A DNA stretch of 64,000 nt from Micrococcus lylae NBRC 15355 (GCF_001570885.1 NZ_BCSN01000007.1:1-64000); one strand, 5' to 3'; positions 34,504 to 44,698 are shown, counted from the stretch's first letter. Program-made: numbers and translations. The notes: generated from the letters alone by a model not told the origin.

Positions 34504-37500
34504 TCAGGCACCCTTCGCCCGGTTCAGCGCCTGGCGCACGCGCTTCTCGGACACGGACACGGCGGTGTTGAGCTCCTGGGCGAAGAAGGACACCCGCAGC
34601 TCCTCGAGCAGCCAGCGCACCGCGTCCAGATCCGCCGGCAGTGGGGTGTCCGGGTATCGGCTCCGGTGCGCCTCCACGGCGGCGTCGAAGTCGTCCTCGA
34701 GTCCCTGGACGATCGCCATGTGCTGGCCGTCGCGCTGCAGGTGGCCGCCGGCGTCCAGCTTGGCCAGCCGCGCCTCGATGCCGGCGATGTACCGGGGCAG
34801 GTGCTGCAGCTGCTGCCAGCCGGTGGCGGCCACGAAGCCGTCGAAGACGAGCTGGTCCAGGTGCGCCTTCACGTCGGACAGGGCCGGGGCCATCGCCAGG
34901 GACACGGACCCCTTGAGACGGCGGCGCACCGCCGCGGCCCCGGAGAGCACCCGCTCCACCAGGGATGTCACCGCGAAGACCGTGTCGATCAGCTCGGCGC
35001 GGACGCGGTCGAACAGGGCCCGGAACTCGGCCTCGGAGAAGGGCAGCTCGTCCCCGACGAGCCGGTCCACCGCCGCCGTCGTGCAGTCCGCCACAAGCGA
35101 GTCCACGGAGCCGTGGGGGTTCTGGGTGAAGGTCAGCTTCTCCCGGTTGTCCAGGTGGTCCATCACGTAGCGCTGCGGTGAGGGCAGGGTGGCCAGCAAC
35201 AGCTGGATCACGCCGGCACGGTGCCAGACGGCCTGATCCTCCCGGGAACGCGCCACCGTCAGCCCGGCGGCCGGGGAACCCCTCGGGCCCGGCTCCGGCA
35301 CGAGCGTGGGATAGCCGGTGATCCGCGGCCCGCCCGGGGCCGAAGCGGTGGACACCTTCCGCTCGAGCGTCCCGAACGACCAGGACGTCAGCCCGTGCAG
35401 CTCCTGGAAGGCGGCCGCCGAGCCCTGGGCATCGCGCCCGTCCTTCCCGACGACGGCCCCCTCCCGGGTGCCTGGGCCCGCCGTGCCCCGTCCCCGCCGG
35501 CCCTTGCTCTGACCGGCTCCGGGCGTGGGGGCGGCGGTGTCCTTGCCGGACAGGCGTGCGGCGATGGCCGAGCGGTTGGCCGTGGCCAGGCGGGTCTGCA
35601 GGTCGGCCAGGTCCTGACCGGCGCCCACCACGGCGCCGCGGTGGTCCACGATCCGGTAGTCCATGCGCAGGTGGTCCGGCACGGCGTCCAGGCGCCAGGC
35701 GCCGGGCTCCACGATCTGCCCGCGCAGCCGTCTCACCGCCGTGGACAGCGCCTCCGGCAGGGACTCGGTGCGCGGGTCCGCGTCGGACTCCAGGGCGGCG
35801 GCGAGCTCGCGGGCCACGTCCGGGGCCGGGACCAGGTGCTTGCGGGTGGCCTTGGGCAGCGCCTTGATCAGGGCGGTGATGAGCTCGGCTCGCAGGCCGG
35901 GCACGAGCCAGGCGAAGCGCTCCGGGTCCATCTGGTTCAGCACCAGCACGTCCAGGGTGACCGTGATGCCGTCGGTGCCGGAGGCTCCGGTGGGGTCGAA
36001 GGTGTAGTCCAGGTCCAGTTCTAGCGCGTCCCCGCCGGGCAGCGGGTGCATGAAGGTGGTGGGGAATGCGTCCTGGTCCAGTTCCTCGGCCGCGGTGGTC
36101 ATCAGCTGGGCGGGGTCGAAGTCCAGCAGGTCCGGGGTCTTGTGGCGCTGCTTCTTCCACCAGGTGTCGAAGTGCCGCTCGGAGACCACGTTCGCGGGCA
36201 CGCGCTCGTCGTAGAAGGCGAAGAGGTCCTCGTCCGAGACGCGCAGGTCCCGGCGGCGCAGGCGGGCCTCGAGCTCGTCCACCTCGGCCAGGGCCTTCCG
36301 GTTGCGGGCGAAGAAGTGGTGACGGGTCTTCCAGTCGCCCTCCACCAGGGCGCGGCGGAGGAACAGCTCGCGGGACAGCACCGGGTCGATCCGGCCGAAG
36401 CGCACCATGCGGTCCTGCACCAGCGTCACCCCGAGCAGCGTGACCTTCTCCTGCGCCACCACGGAGCCCTGGCGGCGGGACCAGTGCGGCTCGGAGTAGC
36501 TGCGCTTGACCAGCCCGGCGCCGACCTCCTCTGCCCACTCCGGCTCGATCCGCGCCACGGTGCGGGCCCAGAGCCGGGAGGTCTCCACCAGCTCGGCGGC
36601 CATCACCAGCGGGTGGCGTTTCTTGAACAGGGCGGAGCCGGGGAACACGGCGAACCGGGTGCCGCGCGGTCCGGCGTACTCCCGGCGCCGCTCGTCGTAG
36701 GAGCCGATCTGGGAGAGCAGCCCGGACAGCAGCGCCTTGTGCACGGGTTCGTGCTGGCCCACCGGGTCCACGGGGCCGGCCTGCACGGACACGCCCACCT
36801 GCTGGGCGAGCTGGCGCAGCTGTTGGACCAGGTCCTGCCACTCGCGCACGCGCAGGTAGTTGATGTGCTCGGTGCGGCACAGGCGGCGGAACGCGTTGCC
36901 GGAGAGCTCCTTCTGCTGCTCACGCAGATAGGCCCAGAGGTTGAGGATCGCCGTGAAGTCCGAGTGCGCGTCCGCGAAGCGGCCGTGCAGCTCGTCCGCC
37001 TGCTCTCGCTTCTCGGCGGGGCGCTCGCGCGGGTCCTGGAGGGTGAGGAAGGCGGTCACCACCATGACCTCGCGGACGCAGCCGCGCTCGCCGGCCTCCA
37101 GGATCATGCGGCCCAGGCGCGGGTCCACGGGCAGGCGGGCCAGGCGGCGGCCGAGCGGGGTGATGGTCCCGGCCGGGAAGGCGCGGGTCCGCCCGTTCCT
37201 CAGGGTGACCGGCTGACCGGTGTTCAGGGCACCGAGTTCGGTGAGGGCGGTGGCGCCGTCGGAGACCTGCCGTCCGTCCGGGGACTGCAGGAACGGGAAG
37301 TCCCGCACCTCGCCGGGGGTGGTGGCCACCCCGAGCGAGAGCATCTGCAGGATCACCGAGGCCAGGGAGGTGCGCAGGATCTCCGGGTCTGTGAACTCGG
37401 GGCGGGAGAGGAAGTCCTCCTCCGAGTACAGGCGGATCGCGATGCCGTCCGAGGTGCGGCCGGAACGTCCCGAACGCTGGTTCGCAGAGGCCTGGGAGAC

Positions 37501-38619
37501 GCGCTCGATCGGCAGACGCTGGACCTTCGTGCGGTTCGAGTACCGGGAGATGCGGGCGGTGCCGGTGTCGATGACGTACTTGATGCCCGGCACGGTCAGG
37601 GACGTCTCCGCCACGTTGGTGGCCAGCACGATCCGGCGCCGCACGCCCTTGCCCGCCCGGGAGAACACACGGTGCTGCTCGGCCATGGACAGGCGGCCGT
37701 AGAGCGGCAGGATCTCGGTGCCGGCGAGCGTGGCGTGCCGGGCCACCACGGACTGGAGGGCGTCGGCGGCGTCGCGGATCTCGCGCTCGCCGGGAAGGAA
37801 CACCAGGATGTCCCCGTCCGGCTCGTCGGCCAGCTCCAGCACGGCGTCGCCGATCGCGTCCACGGGGTCCCGGGTCTCGGCGGCGTCGTCCGCGTCGTCG
37901 TACTCGTCGTCCGGGGAGGGCTCGGCCGCCAGCGGCCGATAGCGGATCTGAACCGGGTAGGTGCGTCCGGAGACCTCGATCACCGGGGCGGGCACGACGA
38001 CGGCCCCCTCCTGGACCTCGACGGTCTGATCCGGATCGTCCTGCTCCGTGGCGGGACGGCCGAAGTGGCGGGCGAAGGACTCGGGGTCGATGGTCGCGGA
38101 GGTGACGATGAGCTTCAGGTCCGGGCGCTGCGGCAGGATCTGCTTGAGGTAGCCGAGCAGGAAGTCGATGTTCAGGCTGCGCTCGTGGGCCTCGTCGATG
38201 ATGATCACGGAGTACCGCTGCAGCAGTGGGTCGTGGGGGATCTCGGCGAGCAGGATGCCGTCCGTCATGACCTTCACGCGGGTGTCCGCGGAGGTGGCCG
38301 AGGTGAAGCGGACCTGGTAGCCGACGGTCTGGCCAATGGGCTCCTGCAGCTCCTCGGCGATGCGCTCGGCCACGGAGCGGGCCGCGATGCGGCGCGGCTG
38401 GGTGTGGCCGATCGTCCCGTGCTCGTCCAGGCCGAGGGCCAGGCACATCTTGGGCAGCTGGGTGGTCTTGCCGGAGCCGGTCTCGCCGGCGACGATCACC
38501 ACCTGGTGCTCGGCGATCGCCTCCATGATCTCCTCCCGCCGGGCCGCGACCGGGAGGTGCTCGGGGAAGGTGACCGGGCGCGCGCCGACGGCGGGGGAAG
38601 AAGTGGTGGGGTGCGTCAT
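34504..38619 (-). CDS. hrpA: ATP-dependent RNA helicase HrpA
   Basis: About 1371 residues, DEAH-box helicase. Motif I GETGSGKTTQ (about residues 45-54), Ia QPRRIAARS, motif II DEAH (IIIDEAHERSLN), motif III TSATI, motif VI QRSGRSGR; then HA2/OB regions and the long HrpA C-terminal DUF3418 part. An acidic insertion (DDEYDDADDAAE) sits between the RecA domains. ATG at 38619 was chosen because the RecA domain begins about 20 residues later; the frame stays open further upstream but without homology. HrpA is linked to mRNA processing and rescue of collided ribosomes. It forms the left neighbour of the peptide module. Confidence 0.93.
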   Translation of the reverse strand: MTHPTTSSPAVGARPVTFPEHLPVAARREEIMEAIAEHQVVIVAGETGSGKTTQLPKMCLALGLDEHGTIGHTQPRRIAARSVAERIAEELQEPIGQTVGYQVRFTSATSADTRVKVMTDGILLAEIPHDPLLQRYSVIIIDEAHERSLNIDFLLGYLKQILPQRPDLKLIVTSATIDPESFARHFGRPATEQDDPDQTVEVQEGAVVVPAPVIEVSGRTYPVQIRYRPLAAEPSPDDEYDDADDAAETRDPVDAIGDAVLELADEPDGDILVFLPGEREIRDAADALQSVVARHATLAGTEILPLYGRLSMAEQHRVFSRAGKGVRRRIVLATNVAETSLTVPGIKYVIDTGTARISRYSNRTKVQRLPIERVSQASANQRSGRSGRTSDGIAIRLYSEEDFLSRPEFTDPEILRTSLASVILQMLSLGVATTPGEVRDFPFLQSPDGRQVSDGATALTELGALNTGQPVTLRNGRTRAFPAGTITPLGRRLARLPVDPRLGRMILEAGERGCVREVMVVTAFLTLQDPRERPAEKREQADELHGRFADAHSDFTAILNLWAYLREQQKELSGNAFRRLCRTEHINYLRVREWQDLVQQLRQLAQQVGVSVQAGPVDPVGQHEPVHKALLSGLLSQIGSYDERRREYAGPRGTRFAVFPGSALFKKRHPLVMAAELVETSRLWARTVARIEPEWAEEVGAGLVKRSYSEPHWSRRQGSVVAQEKVTLLGVTLVQDRMVRFGRIDPVLSRELFLRRALVEGDWKTRHHFFARNRKALAEVDELEARLRRRDLRVSDEDLFAFYDERVPANVVSERHFDTWWKKQRHKTPDLLDFDPAQLMTTAAEELDQDAFPTTFMHPLPGGDALELDLDYTFDPTGASGTDGITVTLDVLVLNQMDPERFAWLVPGLRAELITALIKALPKATRKHLVPAPDVARELAAALESDADPRTESLPEALSTAVRRLRGQIVEPGAWRLDAVPDHLRMDYRIVDHRGAVVGAGQDLADLQTRLATANRSAIAARLSGKDTAAPTPGAGQSKGRRGRGTAGPGTREGAVVGKDGRDAQGSAAAFQELHGLTSWSFGTLERKVSTASAPGGPRITGYPTLVPEPGPRGSPAAGLTVARSREDQAVWHRAGVIQLLLATLPSPQRYVMDHLDNREKLTFTQNPHGSVDSLVADCTTAAVDRLVGDELPFSEAEFRALFDRVRAELIDTVFAVTSLVERVLSGAAAVRRRLKGSVSLAMAPALSDVKAHLDQLVFDGFVAATGWQQLQHLPRYIAGIEARLAKLDAGGHLQRDGQHMAIVQGLEDDFDAAVEAHRSRYPDTPLPADLDAVRWLLEELRVSFFAQELNTAVSVSEKRVRQALNRAKGA

Positions 38620-38770
38620 GACGTCGCACAGTCTACGTGGCAGCCTCGAAGGCAGCCGACTGTGTTCCATCTCACAAACCCCTGCTGTGACCAGTCTCCA
38701 TACTCCCTGAATCTCGCTCTGACCTGGGGTTCCATTGGGGATGAGTGGCTGATTGTGCAACGGTGGAATC

Positions 38771-40393
38771 ATGGACTTGAACACCGTCTTCCTGATAGCG
38801 GCGATTCTGCTGTATTTCACGGCGATGATCTTCATCGGCCTGTACGCGGCTCGCCAGAACACCGACCTTGACGACTACATGCTCGCCGGGCGCAACATGA
38901 AGCCGTCCGTCGCGGCGCTCTCCGCCGGTGCCTCGGACATGTCCGGCTGGCTGCTGATGGGCCTGCCGGGTGCGATCTACGCCTCCGGTCTCGTTGAAGG
39001 CTGGATGGCCATCGGCCTCACCGTCGGCGCCTGGGTGAACTGGAAGGTCGTCGCCCCGCGACTGCGCTCCTACACGGAGGTGTCCGGCGACTCGATCACC
39101 ATCCCGTCCTTCCTGGAGAACCGCTTCAAGGACCGCACTCACATCCTGCGGATCGTCTCCGGCCTGATCATCCTCGTGTTCTTCACCTTCTACGTCTCCT
39201 CCGGCATGGTGGCCGGTGGCAAGTTCGTGGAGTCCACCTTCGGCCCGAACTCCTTCTATGCCGAGGGCCTGGAGATCAACTACCTCACCGGCATGCTCGT
39301 GGTCGCCGGCATCACCGTGCTCTACACCCTGTTCGGCGGCTTCCTCGGCGCCTCCCTGACCGACGTCGCCCAGGGCCTGCTGATGTTCGTCTCCCTGCTC
39401 CTGGTGCCGATCTTCGTGATCGTGGACATGGGCGGCTGGAACGCCGTGGTCGAGGGCATCCGCGCCGTGGACGCCCAGCCCAACGCCGAGGGCGTGATGG
39501 TCGACCACCTGTCCCTGTTCAAGAACGCCACCCTGATCGGCGTCCTGTCCTCCGTGGCCTGGGGCCTGGGCTACTTCGGACAGCCGCACATCATCGTCCG
39601 CTTCATGGCGCTGCGCACCCCGCAGGATGCCACCACCGGCCGTCGCGTCGGCGTCAGCTGGATGGCCCTGTCCGTCTTCGGTGCCGTGATGGTGGCGCTG
39701 GTGGGCATCGCCTACTTCCAGGCCAACCCCGGCACCACCCTGGATGACACGGAGACCGTGTTCCTGGTCCTGGCCGCGATCCTGTTCCACCCGTTCGTCG
39801 CCGGCCTGGTGTTGGCCGCCGTCCTGGCCGCCATCATGTCCACGATCTCCTCGCAGCTGATCGTGTGCTCCTCCGCCCTGGTGGAGGACCTCTACAAGGT
39901 GGCCGGCAAGGACCCGTCCCCGAACACCGGCCTGTGGCTCGGCCGCATCGGCGTGCTGATCGTCGCCGTGATCGCCGGCATCCTGGCCCTGAACCCGGAG
40001 GCCTCCGTGCTCGAGCTCGTGTCCTTCGCCTGGGCCGGCTTCGGCGCCGCCTTCGGCCCGGTGATCCTCCTGGCGCTGTACTGGGAGAAGTTCACCTCCT
40101 GGGGCGCCATGGCCGCCGTGGTCTCCGGTGCCGCCGTCGCCTGGTTCTGGTCCAAGGCCGATGAGAAGACCTGGGAGTGGTTCGGCCTCTACGAGATCGT
40201 CCCCGGCTTCCTGACCGCTCTGATCCTCGGTGTGGTGGTGTCCCTGTTCACCCAGCGCTCCCGCCAGGTGAACGAGGAGATCAACCGCGAGTTCACCGGC
40301 GCCATCGACATCGTCGCCGGCAACGAGGTGACTGCCGCCGACCTGAAGGCCACCACGGCCGAGGGCGGCTCCAGCGCCGCTCCGACCGTCTGA
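38771..40393 (+). CDS. putP: sodium/proline symporter
   Basis: 540 residues, 13-span SSS-family transporter. Family sequences are seen throughout: RNMKPSVAALSAGASDMSGWLLMGLPGAIYASG (about 45-77, sodium and substrate region), FTFYVSSGMVAGGKFVESTFG, FGGFLGASLTDVAQGLLMF, GYFGQPHIIVRFMA, and AAIMSTISSQLIVCSSALVEDLY. This wording is PutP. It imports proline with Na+. The ATG at 38771 follows GGTGGA. The upstream gap has a TCACA...TGTGA inverted pair (38672-38690) and a CATACT box. A 17-bp terminator follows. Confidence 0.94.
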   Translation: MDLNTVFLIAAILLYFTAMIFIGLYAARQNTDLDDYMLAGRNMKPSVAALSAGASDMSGWLLMGLPGAIYASGLVEGWMAIGLTVGAWVNWKVVAPRLRSYTEVSGDSITIPSFLENRFKDRTHILRIVSGLIILVFFTFYVSSGMVAGGKFVESTFGPNSFYAEGLEINYLTGMLVVAGITVLYTLFGGFLGASLTDVAQGLLMFVSLLLVPIFVIVDMGGWNAVVEGIRAVDAQPNAEGVMVDHLSLFKNATLIGVLSSVAWGLGYFGQPHIIVRFMALRTPQDATTGRRVGVSWMALSVFGAVMVALVGIAYFQANPGTTLDDTETVFLVLAAILFHPFVAGLVLAAVLAAIMSTISSQLIVCSSALVEDLYKVAGKDPSPNTGLWLGRIGVLIVAVIAGILALNPEASVLELVSFAWAGFGAAFGPVILLALYWEKFTSWGAMAAVVSGAAVAWFWSKADEKTWEWFGLYEIVPGFLTALILGVVVSLFTQRSRQVNEEINREFTGAIDIVAGNEVTAADLKATTAEGGSSAAPTV

Positions 40394-40407
40394 TCGCCTG
40401 ACGCACA

Positions 40408-40447
40408 CGAAGGGCCCCGCCGGATTCCGATCCGGCGGGGCCCTTCG
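40408..40447. terminator. bidirectional terminator, 17-bp stem
   Basis: Perfect inverted repeat 40408-40424 / 40431-40447 (CGAAGGGGCCCCGCCGGA-type arm, read CGAAGGGCCCCGCCGGA) with loop TTCCGA, between the convergent putP and aldehyde dehydrogenase genes. Confidence 0.85.
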
Positions 40448-40460
40448 TCTGTCCGCGGCG

Positions 40461-41867
40461 TCAGCCCTTCACGGCGTAGAGACGCTTGTTGGCGAACTCG
40501 TCGATGCCGAGCGGGCCGAGCTCGCGGCCGAAACCGGAGCGCTTCACGCCGCCGAACGGCATCTGGGCGCCCATGGCGGCGTCCATGTTCACGTTGGCCA
40601 TGCCGACGTGCAGGCGGGAGGCGACCTGCTTCGCCTGCTCGGTGTCCGTGGAGTACACGGCGGAGCCGAGGCCGAAGGCGGAGTCGTTGGCCAGGTCCAC
40701 GGCCTCGTCCGCGGAGGAGACCTTGTAGACCACGCAGGCCGGGCCGAAGAGCTCGTCGCGGTAGGCGGCGTTGTCCTCGTCCACATCGGTGATGACAGCC
40801 GGGGAGAGGTAGAAGCCGCCGCCGGCCGGGCCCTCGACGCGCTCGCCGCCCACGTGGACGGTGGCGCCGCCGGCGCGGGCGTCGGCGATCTGCTTCGCGA
40901 GGCCGTAGGCCGCGGCCTCGGAGGACAGCGGGCCGTAGATGTCGGTCTCGCGGCCGGTCGGGTCGCCCGGCCTGAGGGCCTTGACCTGGGTGACGAGCTC
41001 GTCCACGAAGTCCTCGTAGAGGTCCTCCATGACGATCATGCGCTTGTTGGAGTTGCAGGCCTGGCCCCAGTTGCCCATGCGGCGCTGCAGCGCCTCGCGG
41101 GCCGCCTCGCGGGCGTCCGCGGCGGAGAGCACGATGTACGGGTCGGAGCCGCCGAGCTCGAGCACGCACTTCTTCAGGTGGCGGCCGGCCTGTTCGGCCA
41201 CGGCCGCGCCGGCGCGCTCGGAGCCGGTGAGGGAGACGCCCTGCACGCGCGGGTCCGCGATGATCGTGGACACCTGGTCATGCGAGGCGAAGAGGTTCTG
41301 GTACACGCCGGCCGGCAGGCCCGCCTCGTCCAGCAGATCCTGCAGCAGCTGGGCACACTCCGGGGTGATCTCGGCGTGCTTGAGCAGCACGGTGTTGCCG
41401 AGCACGAGGTTCGGGGCGGCGAAGCGGGCGACCTGGTAGATCGGGTAGTTCCACGGCATGATGCCGAGGATCGGACCGAGCGGAAGCTTCTCGATGTACG
41501 CGGTGCCGCCGTCGAAGTCGGTGATCTCCTGGTGCGCCAGCAGCGTCGCCGCATTGTCGGCGTAGTAGCCGAAGATCTGGGCGGAGAAACGGACCTCGCC
41601 GATGGCCTCGCCGAGGCGTTTGCCCATCTCCTTGGTCACGACGGCGGCGATGTCCTTGGCACGCTCGGCGAGCAGCTCGGAGGCGCGCTTGACGATCGCG
41701 GCGCGCTCGGACAGCGGCCGGGAGGACCACTGTTCGAAGGCGGCCTGGGCGGCGTCGAGGGCCTGGGCCACCTCGGCGTCGGTGGCGGTCGGGTACTCGC
41801 GGACCAGCTCACCGGTGGCGGGGTTCTGGGTGCGGTAGCCGCGGTCGGCGGTGGAGGGTGCGGTCAC
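40461..41867 (-). CDS. gabD: succinate-semialdehyde dehydrogenase-type aldehyde dehydrogenase
   Basis: 468 residues, NAD(P)-dependent aldehyde dehydrogenase. Catalytic Cys in NWGQACNSNKRMIV, catalytic Glu in CVLELGGSDPYIVL, cofactor loop SLTGSERAG, oxyanion Asn in MPWNYPIYQV. Overall wording fits the short succinate-semialdehyde dehydrogenase group (GabD/Sad), which oxidises succinic semialdehyde to succinate. Other short aldehydes may be used. The GTG start at 41867 has AAGGAG nine bases upstream. Convergent with putP. Confidence 0.85.
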   Translation of the reverse strand: MTAPSTADRGYRTQNPATGELVREYPTATDAEVAQALDAAQAAFEQWSSRPLSERAAIVKRASELLAERAKDIAAVVTKEMGKRLGEAIGEVRFSAQIFGYYADNAATLLAHQEITDFDGGTAYIEKLPLGPILGIMPWNYPIYQVARFAAPNLVLGNTVLLKHAEITPECAQLLQDLLDEAGLPAGVYQNLFASHDQVSTIIADPRVQGVSLTGSERAGAAVAEQAGRHLKKCVLELGGSDPYIVLSAADAREAAREALQRRMGNWGQACNSNKRMIVMEDLYEDFVDELVTQVKALRPGDPTGRETDIYGPLSSEAAAYGLAKQIADARAGGATVHVGGERVEGPAGGGFYLSPAVITDVDEDNAAYRDELFGPACVVYKVSSADEAVDLANDSAFGLGSAVYSTDTEQAKQVASRLHVGMANVNMDAAMGAQMPFGGVKRSGFGRELGPLGIDEFANKRLYAVKG

Positions 41868-41932
41868 GTCGGTGACTCCTTCGCTGTCGATAGTCGGGAA
41901 CGTCGTTCCCCTCCATCCAATCGTCCGGGCGG

Positions 41933-42595
41933 TCAGTCGGTCCAGATGCCCGACGTTCCCCTTCGCCAGGAGCCGAGCAGGTGGGTGTCCACCACGCCCA
42001 CCGCCTCCATGAGGGCGAAGCAGGTGGTGGGTCCGACGAACCGGAACCCGTGCCGCTTCAGGGCCTTCGCCAGGGCGCGCGATTCCGCCGAGGTCGAGGG
42101 CACCTCGTCCATGCGTGCCGGGGCGGGCGTCTGCGCGGGCTGGTGGGCCCAGACCAGTCCGGGCAGGCCACGGTGCGGACGGTTGCCCGCCCCGTCCCAG
42201 CCGTGTCCCGCCCCGGGAGAGCCCGGATGCAGCGGGGCGAACTCCTCGTCCCGGATCGCCAGCGTGGCCTGCGCGTTGGCGATCGCCGCGGCGACCTTCA
42301 GCCGGTTCCGGATGATCCCCGGATCGGCGAGCAGGGCCCGGACCCGCTCCGGGCCGAACGCGGCCACGGCCTCCGGGTCGAAGCTGGCGAAGGCCTCACG
42401 GAAGGCCGGGCGCTTGGCCAGCACGGTGCGCCAGCTCAGCCCGGACTGGAACGCCTCCAGGCTCAGGCGCTCGTAGAGGCCGGCCTCGTCCGTGACGGGC
42501 AGGCCCCATTCGGTGTCGTAGTACTCGCGGAGCATCTCGTCCGCCGTCGCCCAGGGTGGGCGGGCGAGGCCGTCGTCGCCGATCACGCAGTCCAT
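41933..42595 (-). CDS. tag: DNA-3-methyladenine glycosylase I
   Basis: 220 residues. Removes 3-methyladenine from alkylated DNA. TagA-family wording: CVIGDDGLARPPWA at the N terminus (usually C-x-W; Cys present), YYDTEWGLPV, LSLEAFQSGLSWRTVLAKRPAFREAF, and the C-terminal KRHGFRFVGPTTCFALMEAVGVVDTHL. A Gly/Pro/His-rich insertion (about 125-155) lengthens the middle relative to E. coli Tag (187 residues). Probably a single gene. Confidence 0.92.
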   Translation of the reverse strand: MDCVIGDDGLARPPWATADEMLREYYDTEWGLPVTDEAGLYERLSLEAFQSGLSWRTVLAKRPAFREAFASFDPEAVAAFGPERVRALLADPGIIRNRLKVAAAIANAQATLAIRDEEFAPLHPGSPGAGHGWDGAGNRPHRGLPGLVWAHQPAQTPAPARMDEVPSTSAESRALAKALKRHGFRFVGPTTCFALMEAVGVVDTHLLGSWRRGTSGIWTD

Positions 42596-42762
42596 GGCAC
42601 CACCGTAGGGCGCCGCCGAGGAGGGCCGGCGCCGGGCCCCGCGAGTGTGGGGGAGCGGGCGCCCTGTGCAGGAGAGGACGAACGGCACATCGGTGCCGCC
42701 CGGCCCCTCGGAGCGTGGCGGCCCCGGCCGGGCCGGCAGAGCCGCCCGTGCGGGGCACCTGC

Positions 42763-43347
42763 TCAGAGCCGCCCGAGGACGCCCTTCCAGAAGGCCTTGG
42801 CCTCGGTGACGGCCTCCGAGGACGGGAGCCTGGCGTGGCCGAGGGCCACAGCGGCCTTGGGCGCGGCGCCCTCGGCGACCTTCTTGTCGTTGATCGTCAC
42901 GGCCACGGAGGTCCCGTCGGTGAAGTCCGCGCGCCAGTAGCGCCACTTCTCGGTGGCGGAGGTGCGCGGTTCGCCCTCCAGCGTCCAGGCGGCGCCGTCC
43001 TCGGTCAGCGCCGCCGGGACGACCTCGACGACGCGGTCCAGCGCCTCGTCCATCGTGCCGGCCACGGTGCGGGAGACGTTGGCGTCGAAGGTGCCGTCCT
43101 TGCGCTGGCCGGGCAGCCGGCGTCCGATGTGCTGCTCGTAGGCCACGGCGATCCCCTGTGCCCACCACTCCGGGTTGGAGCAGCCGCCCTGCTCCCGGAT
43201 GGCGGCGAGGGCGTGCTCCGCCAGTCCGCGGTGGTCCAGCTCCTTCCCGCCGGCGGCGTCCAGCCGGGCGGTCCAGTCCTCCCACGCGATGGAGGTGGCC
43301 TTGACGAGGGCGTCGATGTTCGCGCCGCGGGCTGCAGGGGTGCTCAT
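42763..43347 (-). CDS. DUF4287/SRPBCC-like protein of unknown function
   Basis: 194 residues, soluble. The middle segment NPEWWAQGIAVAYEQHIGRRLPGQRKDGTFDANVSRTV resembles the DUF4287 pattern (WWAQ...YE...DG...V), and the C-terminal half (SATEKWRYWRADFTDGTSVAVTINDKK) the SRPBCC/AHSA1 fold that often follows it. No catalytic residues can be assigned. The start follows the usual N-terminal MST. It lies five bases after the YkvI-like gene on the same strand and may be co-transcribed. Confidence 0.7.
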   Translation of the reverse strand: MSTPAARGANIDALVKATSIAWEDWTARLDAAGGKELDHRGLAEHALAAIREQGGCSNPEWWAQGIAVAYEQHIGRRLPGQRKDGTFDANVSRTVAGTMDEALDRVVEVVPAALTEDGAAWTLEGEPRTSATEKWRYWRADFTDGTSVAVTINDKKVAEGAAPKAAVALGHARLPSSEAVTEAKAFWKGVLGRL

Positions 43348-43351
43348 GGGT

Positions 43352-44491
43352 TCAGGCTACGTCCGCCGCGTCCTTCCGGGCCATGGCCCAGCGCGCGAGG
43401 ATCAGCACGATGATCACCATGCCGGCGTAGCCCAGCGCCGGGTAGACCCACCCGATGAGGTCGGAGAAGCCGACCAGGGACAGCACCACGGACACCGCTG
43501 CGGTGACCGTGGCCAGCAGCCATCGCGGCACGCGGCGCAGTCCGCCCACCAGGGACAGCCGGGTCGTCGCACCGAAGAGGCAGGACAGAGCTGTGGTGAA
43601 CTGCGCGAGCAGCAGCACGGCCGTGTACACCAGCGCGAGCCACGGTGCGATCTGCCCGGCCAGCTCCACCATGGGCAGGTCGGTGCGTCCGATCAGCGTG
43701 GCATGCGCCGTCATCGCGAGCATGATGGCACCGGCCATCACCACCAGCCCCAGCGCGCCCAGGCCGGCGCCGGCGGCAAGGGTGGCCGGGCGTGAGGAGG
43801 AGACGCGGCCGACCGGGGCCAGCACGGCGTAGGCGAGCTGGAAGTTGAAGGCCACGTAGAGGACGCCGGAGACCCACCACTGGTTGATCATGGGAGAGGA
43901 GTTGACCAGGTCGGCCACGTCCTCGGCCACGGCCGCCCCCGGGTTCGCCATGCCCCAGACGGCCACACCCACGGCCACCACGATGATCAGCGGCACCACC
44001 ACCGCCTGAACGCGGACCAGGCCGGAGATGCCGGCCAGCACGGAGAGCACGCAGGCGACGGCCATGGCCCCCGCTCCGACGAGCGGCGGCCAGCCGAGCG
44101 CCCCGTCCAGGGCGGCGCCGGCGCCGGCGAGCATGATCACCAGCGTGCCCACCAGAGACACCGTGATGGTCACGTCCGTGAAGACGGTCGGCACGGCCGA
44201 GCCGGTGGGGTTCACCAGGTCGTGGATGGCGGCCGAGCGCAGGCGCTGGGCCAGCAACAGGATGATCAGGGACAGGGCGAAGAACAGCGCGCCGGCGATC
44301 GCCAGCGCCCCCATGCCGCCGAGCAGGCCGAAGCTCACGAAGTACTGCAGGATCTCCTGGCCGGAGGCGTAGCCGGCGCCGATCGTGGTGCCGATGAACG
44401 TGGCGGCGATGCCCAGCGGCCCGGTGGGCCGCAGCTGCCGATGGAAGCGGCCGTCGTCGTGGGCGGGCTCGGTGGCGGCGGAGGAGGTCAT
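43352..44491 (-). CDS. YkvI-like multi-span membrane protein
   Basis: 379 residues with about ten to eleven membrane spans, starting with a short hydrophilic tail. The first span carries ATFIGTTIGAGYASGQEILQYF, the YkvI-family hallmark and a typical APC/LeuT-fold unwound helix (GxxIGAGxxSGxE). The fold suggests a secondary amine or amino-acid transporter, but no substrate is established. ATG at 44491 was chosen because the first span begins about 25 residues later; ribosome site candidates are weak. Divergent from the YjiH-like gene. Confidence 0.8.
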   Translation of the reverse strand: MTSSAATEPAHDDGRFHRQLRPTGPLGIAATFIGTTIGAGYASGQEILQYFVSFGLLGGMGALAIAGALFFALSLIILLLAQRLRSAAIHDLVNPTGSAVPTVFTDVTITVSLVGTLVIMLAGAGAALDGALGWPPLVGAGAMAVACVLSVLAGISGLVRVQAVVVPLIIVVAVGVAVWGMANPGAAVAEDVADLVNSSPMINQWWVSGVLYVAFNFQLAYAVLAPVGRVSSSRPATLAAGAGLGALGLVVMAGAIMLAMTAHATLIGRTDLPMVELAGQIAPWLALVYTAVLLLAQFTTALSCLFGATTRLSLVGGLRRVPRWLLATVTAAVSVVLSLVGFSDLIGWVYPALGYAGMVIIVLILARWAMARKDAADVA

Positions 44492-44698
44492 GCGGTCACC
44501 GTAACGCCTGGGGGAGATGTTCGTGTGGGACGGGACGGCGCCGACCGGGTCCCTCGCGCTCCCGACGGCGGCTCCCTCGCCTTCGGCCGGGCGGCAGGCG
44601 GACCCTGCCCCGGTGATTTTGTGGGTCAACTCACGGTGGATACCGTGGGCCGGGTGTCTGAGCGGGGAACGGCCCCGATGACGAGGGGAGAGCACTCC

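Noticed and set aside
38672-38690. CRP/GlxR-like site before putP
   Set aside because: The half-sites are in the order TCACA then TGTGA, the reverse of the TGTGA-N6-TCACA operator, so I treat it only as an inverted pair.
38620-38862. Upstream extension of hrpA by 81 codons
   Set aside because: It overlaps the divergent putP start and has no helicase-family similarity; the DEAH core begins soon after ATG 38619.
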